Source of the DNA: Myxococcota bacterium
GTDB lineage: Bacteria > Myxococcota_C > UBA6777
Length of the DNA stretch: 42,137 bases
Assembly: GCA_963169055.1 (NCBI GenBank)
Contig: CAUJFU010000113.1
Span: 1-42,137 of the forward strand
Reading direction: 5' to 3'
Shown: piece after piece, positions 25,373 to 32,562 of the stretch
Layout: every line of letters starts with the position of its first letter
Position numbering within the stretch: the stretch's first letter is position 1
Notes under the pieces: model-generated
What the model saw: only the letters and a program-made list of their open reading frames with translations
Told to the model about the DNA's origin: nothing
Databases searched by the model: none
Made by a program: the position numbers and the translations under genes

Positions 25373-26692
25373 CTATGGGTGTAGACGACGGGTAGGAGCC
25401 GAAAAAGGCGCGGGCGCGGAAGAAGGAAGGCCGACAGGCCGAGTCGAGGGTTGCGCGAGAGGAGAAGAAGAATCGCCTGATCTTGCGGATGAACGGGAAG
25501 AATCGCTTGGTTTGGGTTGAAAGCTTTCGCGGATACGTCGGGCTTCTTGTTCGCTCGGCCCTTGGAGGTGTTCTTTTAAGATCAGGCTGCGCAAAGACAG
25601 CAACTGCTGTTGCGTTTTCTTGATGATCTCGTCGTCTTGTACGCCATAATTTTCTGCGGCTTGCAGATTTTTCTCGAAAGCCACGATCGCTTTGTCTAGC
25701 AAGACACGGATTTTTTTCTTGAGCATATCGGCGTAGATCTGCTTTTCTTCTTGGCTCAGGTGTTTGGGGATCGGAGCGCGCATCATATCGTCGTACATCT
25801 GCCGATACATCTCGCCGATCTGAAACAGCGAAGAAACCACCCAACGCGGATTGCGGATACGGATCGCCCGAAGGTAATGGGCTTGGGCAGTCAACAGCTC
25901 GTTGGCTTTGTAGTTCAAGTCTTTTTTCATCGAATCCTTGTCGGCCTGAAACGCCCGCGCACGGAAGCGATCGTCGTGCAAGCGACCTAAATAAAACTGA
26001 GCCATCGCCGCAAAATAATCGTTGCCAAGATACTGTTTCGATTTCGCTGCATGAAAAAGGCGCAAAGTGCGGCGAAAGGCATCTTCCGCCATCATCTCAT
26101 TTTTGAGATGGTAATACGCAAGCCCCAAGCTCCCCAACACTTCAAGCTGATCCGATATCTCCACATCCTTTCGCTCCGCGAGTTCGCTGTATATCTTGGC
26201 AGCGTCCTGAAAACGCTTGGTGATCAAATAGGCCGCACCAAGGCGAAATTGAGCATCCCGTGACTCTTCTGTATCGGGGCGCTCCTTCAAGATGCGGTGG
26301 TACAACGTGATCGCGTGGGGGTGTTGTTGGAGGCGCTCGTACGTCAACGCAAGATTGTAGATCGCAAGATGGCGATAACTGCTTTGCGGAAAGGCCGTCA
26401 ATAGGCGCGTATAGTAGAGGCGGGCTTTGTTGTAGTCTTTGGACTGAAAAGATTCCCCTGCGTGTTCAAACAAAGATTTGGGGTGCATCTGTTCGACATG
26501 TACGACCTTTCCATCCTTTGCGTAAAAGACCATCGGATCGGCTTGTACGGTCTTCTTGGCCGAAACACGCACTTGCGAGACGGTTGTGCATCCGCTCAAA
26601 AAGCCCGATACAAGGGCCATCAGCAAGGATATGCGTACGACGTCTACTCTCAAAGCGCGTTGTATGTGGCGGCTCGGTCGAATCGAAAGCAT
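25373..26692 (-). CDS. TPR-repeat outer-membrane-type lipoprotein
   Basis: Predicted 439-aa lipoprotein. ATG 26690-26692 follows AAGGAG by 7 nt. The signal ends at lipobox LSGC (Cys35). Residues ~85-250 contain tetratricopeptide-like helical pairs (DYNKARLYYTRLLTAFPQSS, AIYNLALTYERLQQHPHAIT, RFQDAAKIYSELAERKDVEI, LGLAYYHLKNEMMAEDAFRR), and more helices run to ~395 with a QxEKQIYADM-type coiled segment. The last ~50 residues are Ser/Pro/Arg low complexity. TPR lipoproteins of this kind usually act as scaffolds for envelope complexes. It lies 64 bp downstream of the ArsA/Get3-like pair on the same strand, so co-transcription is likely. Confidence 0.87.
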   Translation of the reverse strand: MLSIRPSRHIQRALRVDVVRISLLMALVSGFLSGCTTVSQVRVSAKKTVQADPMVFYAKDGKVVHVEQMHPKSLFEHAGESFQSKDYNKARLYYTRLLTAFPQSSYRHLAIYNLALTYERLQQHPHAITLYHRILKERPDTEESRDAQFRLGAAYLITKRFQDAAKIYSELAERKDVEISDQLEVLGSLGLAYYHLKNEMMAEDAFRRTLRLFHAAKSKQYLGNDYFAAMAQFYLGRLHDDRFRARAFQADKDSMKKDLNYKANELLTAQAHYLRAIRIRNPRWVVSSLFQIGEMYRQMYDDMMRAPIPKHLSQEEKQIYADMLKKKIRVLLDKAIVAFEKNLQAAENYGVQDDEIIKKTQQQLLSLRSLILKEHLQGPSEQEARRIRESFQPKPSDSSRSSARSGDSSSPLAQPSTRPVGLPSSAPAPFSAPTRRLHP

Positions 26693-26756
26693 GGCGGCGC
26701 TCCTTTTTGTTGGTTCCGAAGATTTCACTTGCAGGACACAACAAAAGTCGTGCCCG

Positions 26757-27986
26757 TTATGTGCTGTGTTCGCTATCGGGAAAGCTTGTTGAGGCAACGC
26801 CCCCTTGCAGAAGCGTTTGGCTTAAACGTGCAAGTCCGACAAGATCGTGGATCTCTTCGTTGACCAAAGGCAATCGCCCCACAAAAGGCTTGCCGATCGC
26901 ACGTTCTCGCAAAAAGACAATCTCACGATGCGCAAGTTCCGCAGCCGCATACACAAAGCGATGATACGCCCGAAGCTCGCGGGCGATCGTCCCCAAAGCC
27001 CCCTGCTCGCCTTGCATCGAAGGAAGCCCCCGCAAGGCCACTTCGATCGCTTGTTCGGATGGCAGATCCTTTTCGTTCACGAGCGCCAACCATCCCTCCC
27101 CATGACGCAGATAGCCCGGCACACGATTGACCCAAAACCCCGCAAAAGGCATCCGCGCTTCCAACAACCGTTTTTGAAAGAACAAGGCCTCGAGGATCGA
27201 GGTGCGCTGTGGAGCCGTGACCATAAAAAATTGGCTGTGCGGTGCGCGCAGCAGCTTTTCGGTTTCTTGCGCATGCAGCCGAAAACCATCGTACAACCCG
27301 CCCAATTCTTGGAGCAATTGACTGACATCGTCGATCACTTCTCGGCCTGTCACACGCCCCAAAGCCCGCAGCAGAGATGCCCCGCCCCAACGCAACAAAC
27401 GACCTGCTTGGCTTCCTTCGCCCGAAACATGCTTCTGAAACCATTGGAGCGGCTGGAAGTTGAGTACCCCCATCAGTCGCTCAGGCGCTTCCAAAAAGTC
27501 GATGGCATTGGCCGTTGGTGGCGTGTCCAGCACGATCAGATCGTAGGCTCCCGTTTCCACAAGTTCGTGCAAGCGCGACACCGCCATATAATCTTGCGCC
27601 CCCGCGAGCGCCGTACTCATCTGCTGATACCAAGGATTCTCTTTGAGGCTTTCGGCGCTGTCCGCGTTTGGTGCGTACCGATCCACCAGCCGATCAAACG
27701 TCTCTTTGTGGTTGAGCATCATCGCAAAAAAGCGGCCCTCACAAGCCACACCTGCCTCCGCAAACCGCGCAGCATCGACCTCAAATGGATGATCACTACC
27801 AAAAGCAGCGCTCTCGATCCCAAGCGCGTTGGCCAAACGCCGAGCGGGATCGATCGTCATCACCAAACTTTTGCGCCCTGCGATCGCCGCCCCCAACGCC
27901 ATCGCCGCACTGACCGTCGTTTTGCCCACACCACCCGAACCCACATTGACGATCACCCGACTGTCTCGAAGTATCTGCGCGATCAT
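26757..27986 (-). CDS. ArsA/Get3-like ATPase, second subunit (BagB/Rv3680-like)
   Basis: Predicted 409-aa SIMIBI ATPase. ATG 27984-27986 follows GGAGG by 6 nt and overlaps the stop of the preceding subunit gene in an ATGA. The P-loop is VGSGGVGKTT (K22): the signature lysine of the deviant Walker A is Ser here. TIDPARRLANALG and the switch II region VLDTPPTANAIDFLEAPERL are characteristic of the family. Residues ~170-280 form a helical segment where Get3 has its client-binding subdomain. This matches, from memory, the second protein of the mycobacterial BagA/BagB (Rv3679-Rv3680) Get3-like heterodimer. No arsenite-binding cysteine set is evident. A role in handling membrane-protein clients or envelope integrity is inferred from relatives. 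Confidence 0.88.
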   Translation of the reverse strand: MIAQILRDSRVIVNVGSGGVGKTTVSAAMALGAAIAGRKSLVMTIDPARRLANALGIESAAFGSDHPFEVDAARFAEAGVACEGRFFAMMLNHKETFDRLVDRYAPNADSAESLKENPWYQQMSTALAGAQDYMAVSRLHELVETGAYDLIVLDTPPTANAIDFLEAPERLMGVLNFQPLQWFQKHVSGEGSQAGRLLRWGGASLLRALGRVTGREVIDDVSQLLQELGGLYDGFRLHAQETEKLLRAPHSQFFMVTAPQRTSILEALFFQKRLLEARMPFAGFWVNRVPGYLRHGEGWLALVNEKDLPSEQAIEVALRGLPSMQGEQGALGTIARELRAYHRFVYAAAELAHREIVFLRERAIGKPFVGRLPLVNEEIHDLVGLARLSQTLLQGGVASTSFPDSEHST

Positions 27987-29026
27987 CCACGCCTCCCAAC
28001 CTGTTCCATCGACGCCAGATCCGACACCGTAAACGGTGTGCTGTGTTGGCAAACCTCCATCAAGGTCTTCATCATCCCCCGAAGATCGTGGTCTTCGGGC
28101 TGCGGCAAACGCGGCAGCGTATACGTCGGCAGTTTGACTTCGCGCACAAGCTCCAACAAATACTCTCTCGCTTTATTCAGGCGATGCAAACCGCCTTCTG
28201 CCGCCAACGCCAACGCCACAAGCTGAGACTCTTGCTGTGCGTCCTGATTCAACCGATGAAACAGCCGCTCCGCCTTCGTCTCAAGCATCGGATGTTCGGA
28301 TGATTCGGGGTCTAACGGATGGCGCGGCCATTGATTCAAAAACAGCGCACCCAACGGCATCTTCAGTTCCTCTCGGATCTTTTGGCACAACTCGATGGTT
28401 TCGTTGGTGGGCATCTCTTCGGGCAAAGAAACCAAGTTGATGCACGTCATCCGTGGATCGAGCAACATCCGCTGGATCTTTTCAGCAGCTTGACGCATCG
28501 GCCCCGCAGGTACGGTGTCCAACACCACTTTGGCGATCCGCAACAACGCCAGTCCATGCCCCGTCGAAGGCGCGTCCAAGATCACCAGATCAAAGCGCGG
28601 TGCGCCTTTGACTTTGTCTTCTTCGACATGAAACCACACTTTGCCGATAAAGATCAGCTCTTGTAAGCCCGGAACCGCCCGCAAAAAGTAGCGGATCAAA
28701 CGATTTTCAAACACAAGGTTGTACAGCAAGCGCATTCCAAGAACTTGAACCACATACTCCTTCATTGCAGGGGCGGGACGGATATTGACCACCGAGATCC
28801 GCTCATGGGCCGACCAGATCTGATCGAGCGAGTCCTCTTCTTCGGGCGGCGTTCCCCCTAAATACTGGCTCATGCGCTCCTTGGCGTTGATCTCGCACAC
28901 CAACACGCGCTTTCCACGCGCTGCCGCCGCACGCGCCAACATCGCCGATACTGCGCTCTTTCCAACACCGCCCTTGCCCATATTGATGATCAATTGTTTC
29001 GACAACAGATGCTCAAGCAAAACCAT
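27983..29026 (-). CDS. ArsA/Get3-like ATPase, first subunit (BagA/Rv3679-like)
   Basis: Predicted 347-aa SIMIBI ATPase with an intact deviant Walker A GKGGVGKSA including the signature lysine, then LVCEINAKERMSQYLG and switch II LVILDAPSTGHGLALLR. The start is not settled: ATG 29024-29026 has AAGGAG immediately adjacent (no spacing), while a TTG two codons later (29018-29020) would have ideal 6-nt spacing. It overlaps the second ATPase gene by 4 bp (ATGA), a sign of translational coupling and fixed stoichiometry. The pair probably forms a heterodimer in which only this subunit keeps the full signature motif. That last point is inference. Confidence 0.88.
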   Translation of the reverse strand: MVLLEHLLSKQLIINMGKGGVGKSAVSAMLARAAAARGKRVLVCEINAKERMSQYLGGTPPEEEDSLDQIWSAHERISVVNIRPAPAMKEYVVQVLGMRLLYNLVFENRLIRYFLRAVPGLQELIFIGKVWFHVEEDKVKGAPRFDLVILDAPSTGHGLALLRIAKVVLDTVPAGPMRQAAEKIQRMLLDPRMTCINLVSLPEEMPTNETIELCQKIREELKMPLGALFLNQWPRHPLDPESSEHPMLETKAERLFHRLNQDAQQESQLVALALAAEGGLHRLNKAREYLLELVREVKLPTYTLPRLPQPEDHDLRGMMKTLMEVCQHSTPFTVSDLASMEQVGRRG

Positions 29027-29457
29027 CTCCTTCCACCCAAACGACACCCCCCTCACACAGCGCACGCCTCTTTGGTGCGACGATAGCGCCTGAACTTGGG
29101 TGGTGTGCTTTTCGTGCGCTGTGTCTCAACGAGGCCTTTCGACGAACCAACCACAACGCGCACACGCAAAAAGCAAAGCATCTATGCACAAAGACGCTCT
29201 CCCGCGCAATGCTTTTCTACACGCCCCTGCGTTCGCTTTGCACAGGTATGAACCCAAGCCGATGAACTCAAGAAGACTTGCTTTGTGGAACGTCACCCCA
29301 TGCCCCGCCATAGAGTGTTGCCCCATCGACCCCGTATCGGCGGGGAGGACACAGCTTTTCAAACGAACAACTGCCCCGCTTGGCATGAGACGAACACGGC
29401 GATGAGCTAACGCGCCTCGATGTATTCGAGCATGAGCAGCAGCGAAGATCCTCGCTG
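29027..29457. other. Intergenic region with dispersed element and paired hairpins
   Basis: No credible gene. It holds copy A of a dispersed element (29281-29400) and two hairpins at the end of the nuclease gene: CTCGA/TCGAG (29416-29430) and the 8-bp AGCAGCGA/TCGCTGCT (29438-29459). The remaining part (29027-29280) shows nothing I can name. Confidence 0.55.
29281..29400 (+). repeat. Dispersed element, copy A (left of the R-M module)
   Basis: Core 29328-29400 aligns without gaps to 34019-34091 (about 52 of 73 bases identical by eye), including the shared 15-mer GACCCCGTATCGGCG at the start and CGAACACGGC at the end. The preceding ~45 bp also resemble copy B more loosely. Confidence 0.75.
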
Positions 29458-29459
29458 CT
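29438..29459 (-). terminator. Hairpin at the 3' end of the restriction endonuclease gene
   Basis: Perfect 8-bp stem AGCAGCGA/TCGCTGCT with a 6-nt loop that overlaps the TAG stop codon (29458-29460). A second small hairpin (29416-29430) follows in the direction of transcription. There is no U-tract, so this may protect or pause rather than terminate by itself. Confidence 0.45.
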
Positions 29460-30177
29460 ATTTCAAGATCCAATCCTGCCTTTGTTCTGTAAGAGCCATC
29501 GCACGAATCGTCGCCCAAACCATCTGTTTGACTTCTTCGTCTGTTTTTTGCTCCACCCAAATTCGATATTTCTGCAAACGGGCAAAAAAAGTTTTGGGGA
29601 TATGCGGATTGTTTAGCGTCGAGCCACGTGTGCTTAGGTACAGAGATCTTTCCCGCAAGATATCCAACATTCTTTGTGGGCTATAGCCATCAGGAAGATC
29701 CATTTGCGTTTTGTATTGCTTTTTTGCCCATTGCTTTTTATGAAGTTTTTGCGCGTCTTCTTGAGAATAAGTTAATTTCTCATCGCAAATAGCATACAAA
29801 TCTTCAAGAATTAATCTTCGTGAAGCTCGTTCGCCGAGCGCGAAATCAGGAGTAATAGACAATTCCACTTGCGCAATCCAAGGCTCCATCTCTCGCGGCC
29901 CCAAAATGAGTAGGCTTTCCAATGTTTTACCTCGACGATCGTAAAAACCAAACACCCAAACATAACGACGCCACTTTTCGATATGCGCTGGCCCCACATC
30001 TCTCGCAGTCGACACAGAGCCGGTTGTCGTCGATTTTAATTCAACAGGAACCGAATAAACGCAATGCGATTCTTCAAAATCGCAATAAGCATCCACTTCA
30101 GAACGCCCAACACCTTTGCGCAACCCCAACAAAGAACACATCTCGTTTTCGCGGCGATCATCTTGAACGGCGGCCAT
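29458..30177 (-). CDS. Putative type II restriction endonuclease (PD-(D/E)XK-like)
   Basis: Predicted 239-aa cytosolic protein. ATG 30175-30177 directly abuts the TAA of the methyltransferase gene (TAAATG), with GGGAGG just before it, so translation is coupled. Residues 26-52 read SEVDAYCDFEES then VPVELKSTTTG, a plausible D...ExK nuclease core (Asp then Glu-x-Lys), followed by STARDVGPAHIEKWRRYVWVF with basic and aromatic residues. The C-terminal half is helical and basic. The call rests on this motif and on its place after a C5 methyltransferase; recognition sequence unknown. The gene is visibly AT-richer than its neighbours and poor in GATC, consistent with transfer. Confidence 0.78.
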   Translation of the reverse strand: MAAVQDDRRENEMCSLLGLRKGVGRSEVDAYCDFEESHCVYSVPVELKSTTTGSVSTARDVGPAHIEKWRRYVWVFGFYDRRGKTLESLLILGPREMEPWIAQVELSITPDFALGERASRRLILEDLYAICDEKLTYSQEDAQKLHKKQWAKKQYKTQMDLPDGYSPQRMLDILRERSLYLSTRGSTLNNPHIPKTFFARLQKYRIWVEQKTDEEVKQMVWATIRAMALTEQRQDWILK

Positions 30178-31302
30178 TTAGCCTCCCAACAACTCTAAAA
30201 CCACTTTTGCGATGGCGTAACTGACGGGCGGACAAACAGAATTGCCAATTTGCCCTAAAACTTGGTACACAGCCCCATCAAAATGCCAATCTTCTGGAAA
30301 CCCTTGCAAGATCGCGCAGTCTTGCACAGACAACCGAAAATGCTCATTTTCGGGTGGAAATTGCCCAGCTATCGTCCGATTTTTTTGCACGCCATTCGGC
30401 CAGATCTGCAAACGGTCCCACACTCGTTGGCTTGCTTTGCTATTCAGGATGCTCGTTGATTTTCTGGGTCCTGTAAAACCTGATCGCAACGTAGGTGCAA
30501 GAGCATCCCATCCAAGATCCTCCAACCCTAACGCTTCTCGCACTCCCATCGTGCGAGGTAGAAAACAAAGCAAGTCCCGTTCAAAAGAATGGGTAGGTTG
30601 TGGTAAACGAAAACGGCGGAATATTTTTTCGGAGCGGCAACCAATAAAAAAAAGCCGTTTTCTTGCCTGAGGGACGCCAAAATCGGAAGCACACAACAAA
30701 AATCTTGTCATGTGGTAATCTTTTGAGAGCGGTTCGGATATCATTTTTTCAACATAATCAGCAAATTTAGGTTCACCAAGGCCCGGAACGTTTTCCGCAA
30801 CGAAAACAGACGGCAACAATGCCTTTACCGCTTTTGTAAAAGAGGGCCACATATCGCGGCTGTCTTGTGCTCCCTGTTGCTTCCCGGCGACAGAAAAAGG
30901 CTGACACGGTGGGCCTCCATGAACGACGTCGATAGAATCTCGATACGAAGACCAATCCTGCCGTGAAACATCTCCCTCCACCCCACCAAAAACTTTCCAT
31001 GCAGGACGGTTTCGTTGTAAAGTTCGCTGGCAAACGTCCAAAACATCGTAGCTTGCGACGTGTTCAAAACCTGCCCGTTCAAATCCCAGATCAAGCCCGC
31101 CTCCTCCCGAAAACAGCGAGAGAGCACGAAAACCATTCTTTGGCAGCAGGGGCATCAGCGCCTCAGGGTACAGCTTCGGCTTATTTTCAGGACGAACCAC
31201 ACAGGCGAGTTCACCGTTGATCGCAGCCACCTTGCGCATCCGCGATTTTTCTGCCACATGACGATACCACTCTCGTTTTTTGTCTGATATCTCGTAAGGC
31301 AT
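30178..31302 (-). CDS. DNA (cytosine-5) methyltransferase of a type II R-M system
   Basis: Predicted 374-aa C5 methyltransferase. ATG 31300-31302 is chosen over a TTG five codons upstream. All main motifs are present in order: I (LFSGGGGLDLGFERAGF), IV with catalytic Cys (GGPPCQPFS), VI (AENVPGL), VIII (QARKRLFFIG), a short variable target-recognition region (~245-300), IX-like (LSVQDCAILQGFPEDW) and X (QIGNSVCPPV). A 50-residue N-terminal extension precedes motif I. The adjacent nuclease gene makes this a complete two-gene module; no controller (C) protein gene is seen. Specificity cannot be predicted by eye. Confidence 0.95.
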   Translation of the reverse strand: MPYEISDKKREWYRHVAEKSRMRKVAAINGELACVVRPENKPKLYPEALMPLLPKNGFRALSLFSGGGGLDLGFERAGFEHVASYDVLDVCQRTLQRNRPAWKVFGGVEGDVSRQDWSSYRDSIDVVHGGPPCQPFSVAGKQQGAQDSRDMWPSFTKAVKALLPSVFVAENVPGLGEPKFADYVEKMISEPLSKDYHMTRFLLCASDFGVPQARKRLFFIGCRSEKIFRRFRLPQPTHSFERDLLCFLPRTMGVREALGLEDLGWDALAPTLRSGFTGPRKSTSILNSKASQRVWDRLQIWPNGVQKNRTIAGQFPPENEHFRLSVQDCAILQGFPEDWHFDGAVYQVLGQIGNSVCPPVSYAIAKVVLELLGG

Positions 31303-31410
31303 ACAGTTCCACCCCAAAGCACGTTAAAAACCACCCAAAACACGCATAAAAAAAACGACCGCCCAACGACACCGTTGGCTTTGCCTTCGGCGAAACGAAA
31401 ACAAGAGAGG

Positions 31411-31439
31411 CTTCTAATACCAAGCGGAACAAATGTCAA
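31411..31439 (-). promoter_or_regulatory. Promoter of the R-M operon
   Basis: On the minus strand TTGACA (31434-31439) is followed after exactly 17 bp by TAGAAG (31411-31416, 4 of 6 consensus bases). It lies about 110 bp before the methyltransferase start. Confidence 0.65.
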
Positions 31440-31462
31440 GCAAGACAACGGGCGTGCTTGAC
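31435..31462. promoter_or_regulatory. Operator-like inverted repeat between divergent promoters
   Basis: GTCAAGCA (31435-31442) and TGCTTGAC (31455-31462) are perfect 8-bp arms separated by 12 bp. Each arm contains most of one of the two divergent -35 boxes. Part of the symmetry follows from both boxes being TTGACA, but three extra bases in each arm also match. Confidence 0.5.
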
Positions 31463-31486
31463 ATCTTGTGCGTCCCCGCCTACTTT
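31458..31486 (+). promoter_or_regulatory. Promoter of fmt-rsmB
   Basis: TTGACA (31458-31463), 17 bp, TACTTT (31481-31486, 3 of 6 consensus bases). It lies 43 bp before the fmt start codon. The -35 and spacing are ideal and the -10 is weak. Confidence 0.5.
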
Positions 31487-31528
31487 GCGGGCCGTTTGAT
31501 GAAACCGCAGCACCTTTGGAGACACACG

Positions 31529-32542
31529 ATGACCGCCCTTATCCACAACATCTCTTATGATCGCCCTGTCCCAAAAGATCGCCCACTACGTATTGTTTTT
31601 ATGGGAACTCCCGAGTTTGCCGTCCCCACCCTGCAAGCCCTCTTGGATGGGCCTCACCAGATCGTCGCCGTCTACACACAGCCTGACCGCCCCCAAGGGC
31701 GCGGAAAAAAGCTGACTCCTCCTCCCGTCAAAGTTCTCGCAGAACAAGCAGGCATCCCGATATTTCAGCCCGAAAAGTTTGCGACCCAAGACGCTTACGA
31801 ACGCTTTTGCAGCGATGCGCCTGATCTTGCGGTGGTTGTTGCTTACGGTAAGATCCTGCGCGCTCGTTTTCTTGCGGTACCGCCCCTTGGCTGTATCAAT
31901 TGCCACGCCTCGCTGTTGCCCTATTATCGGGGGGCAGCACCGATCCAATGGGCCGTTGCACATGGAGCCACTCAAACGGGCATCACCACGATGCTGCTTG
32001 ATGAGGGTATGGATACAGGGCCGATGCTTCGCTGGAATACCCTTGCCATCGCCCCCGAAGAAACGGGCGGAAGTGTCCATGATCGACTATCACAGCTCAG
32101 CGCAACGACACTTACACAAACACTCGAGGATCTCGTCGAAGGCCGCTTGACGTTGACGCCCCAAGATCACAGCCGCGCCACCCACGCCCCGATGATCCAC
32201 AAAGACGACCTCTGGATCAACTTTGCCCAATCCGCGCCCTGCGTTTCGAATTGGGTTCGAGCGCTGGATCCTGCCCCGGGCGCACGCTGCCTCGATCCCG
32301 CAGGCGAAGCGTGGAAGCTGTTTGCGTCCGCCGCAGTCGAGATCGAACACAGCGCAGAACCCGGTACTTTGTTGCGTATCGAAAAAGAGGGGCTGTGGAT
32401 CGCCTGTTCTCAAGGAGCGATCCGTGTTCAAGAAATCCAAAAGCCCGCAAAACGCCGAATGACCGTCCAAGAACTGCTGTCAGGAACCCATCTTCCCGAA
32501 GGATGGCGCTTTTCTAATCCCGTATCCCCGACAACCCTCTAG
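31529..32542 (+). CDS. fmt: Methionyl-tRNA formyltransferase
   Basis: Formylates the amino group of Met on initiator tRNA using 10-formyl-tetrahydrofolate. Predicted 337 aa from ATG 31529, which has GGAG 7 nt upstream; frames further upstream run through the promoter. Visible features are LRIVFMGTPEFAVPTLQAL at the N-terminus, the catalytic loop NCHASLLPYYRGAAPIQWA (Asn and His) and LLDEGMDTGPML with the catalytic Asp, then a C-terminal OB-like domain (~220-320) for tRNA binding. A 14-residue N-terminal extension precedes the usual start. rsmB follows after 20 bp, the standard fmt-rsmB arrangement; no def gene is adjacent. Confidence 0.96.
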   Translation: MTALIHNISYDRPVPKDRPLRIVFMGTPEFAVPTLQALLDGPHQIVAVYTQPDRPQGRGKKLTPPPVKVLAEQAGIPIFQPEKFATQDAYERFCSDAPDLAVVVAYGKILRARFLAVPPLGCINCHASLLPYYRGAAPIQWAVAHGATQTGITTMLLDEGMDTGPMLRWNTLAIAPEETGGSVHDRLSQLSATTLTQTLEDLVEGRLTLTPQDHSRATHAPMIHKDDLWINFAQSAPCVSNWVRALDPAPGARCLDPAGEAWKLFASAAVEIEHSAEPGTLLRIEKEGLWIACSQGAIRVQEIQKPAKRRMTVQELLSGTHLPEGWRFSNPVSPTTL

Positions 32543-32562
32543 CCCTCGCACGAGTCCAACGC

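Noticed and set aside
26847..28226. 459-codon plus frame opposite the Get3-like ATPases
   Set aside because: Arg/His/Pro-rich antisense product without domains; the minus strand encodes two clear P-loop ATPases.
29100..29405. 101-codon plus frame between the ATPase operon and the R-M module
   Set aside because: It runs through the dispersed element, has no initiation site and a scattered composition.
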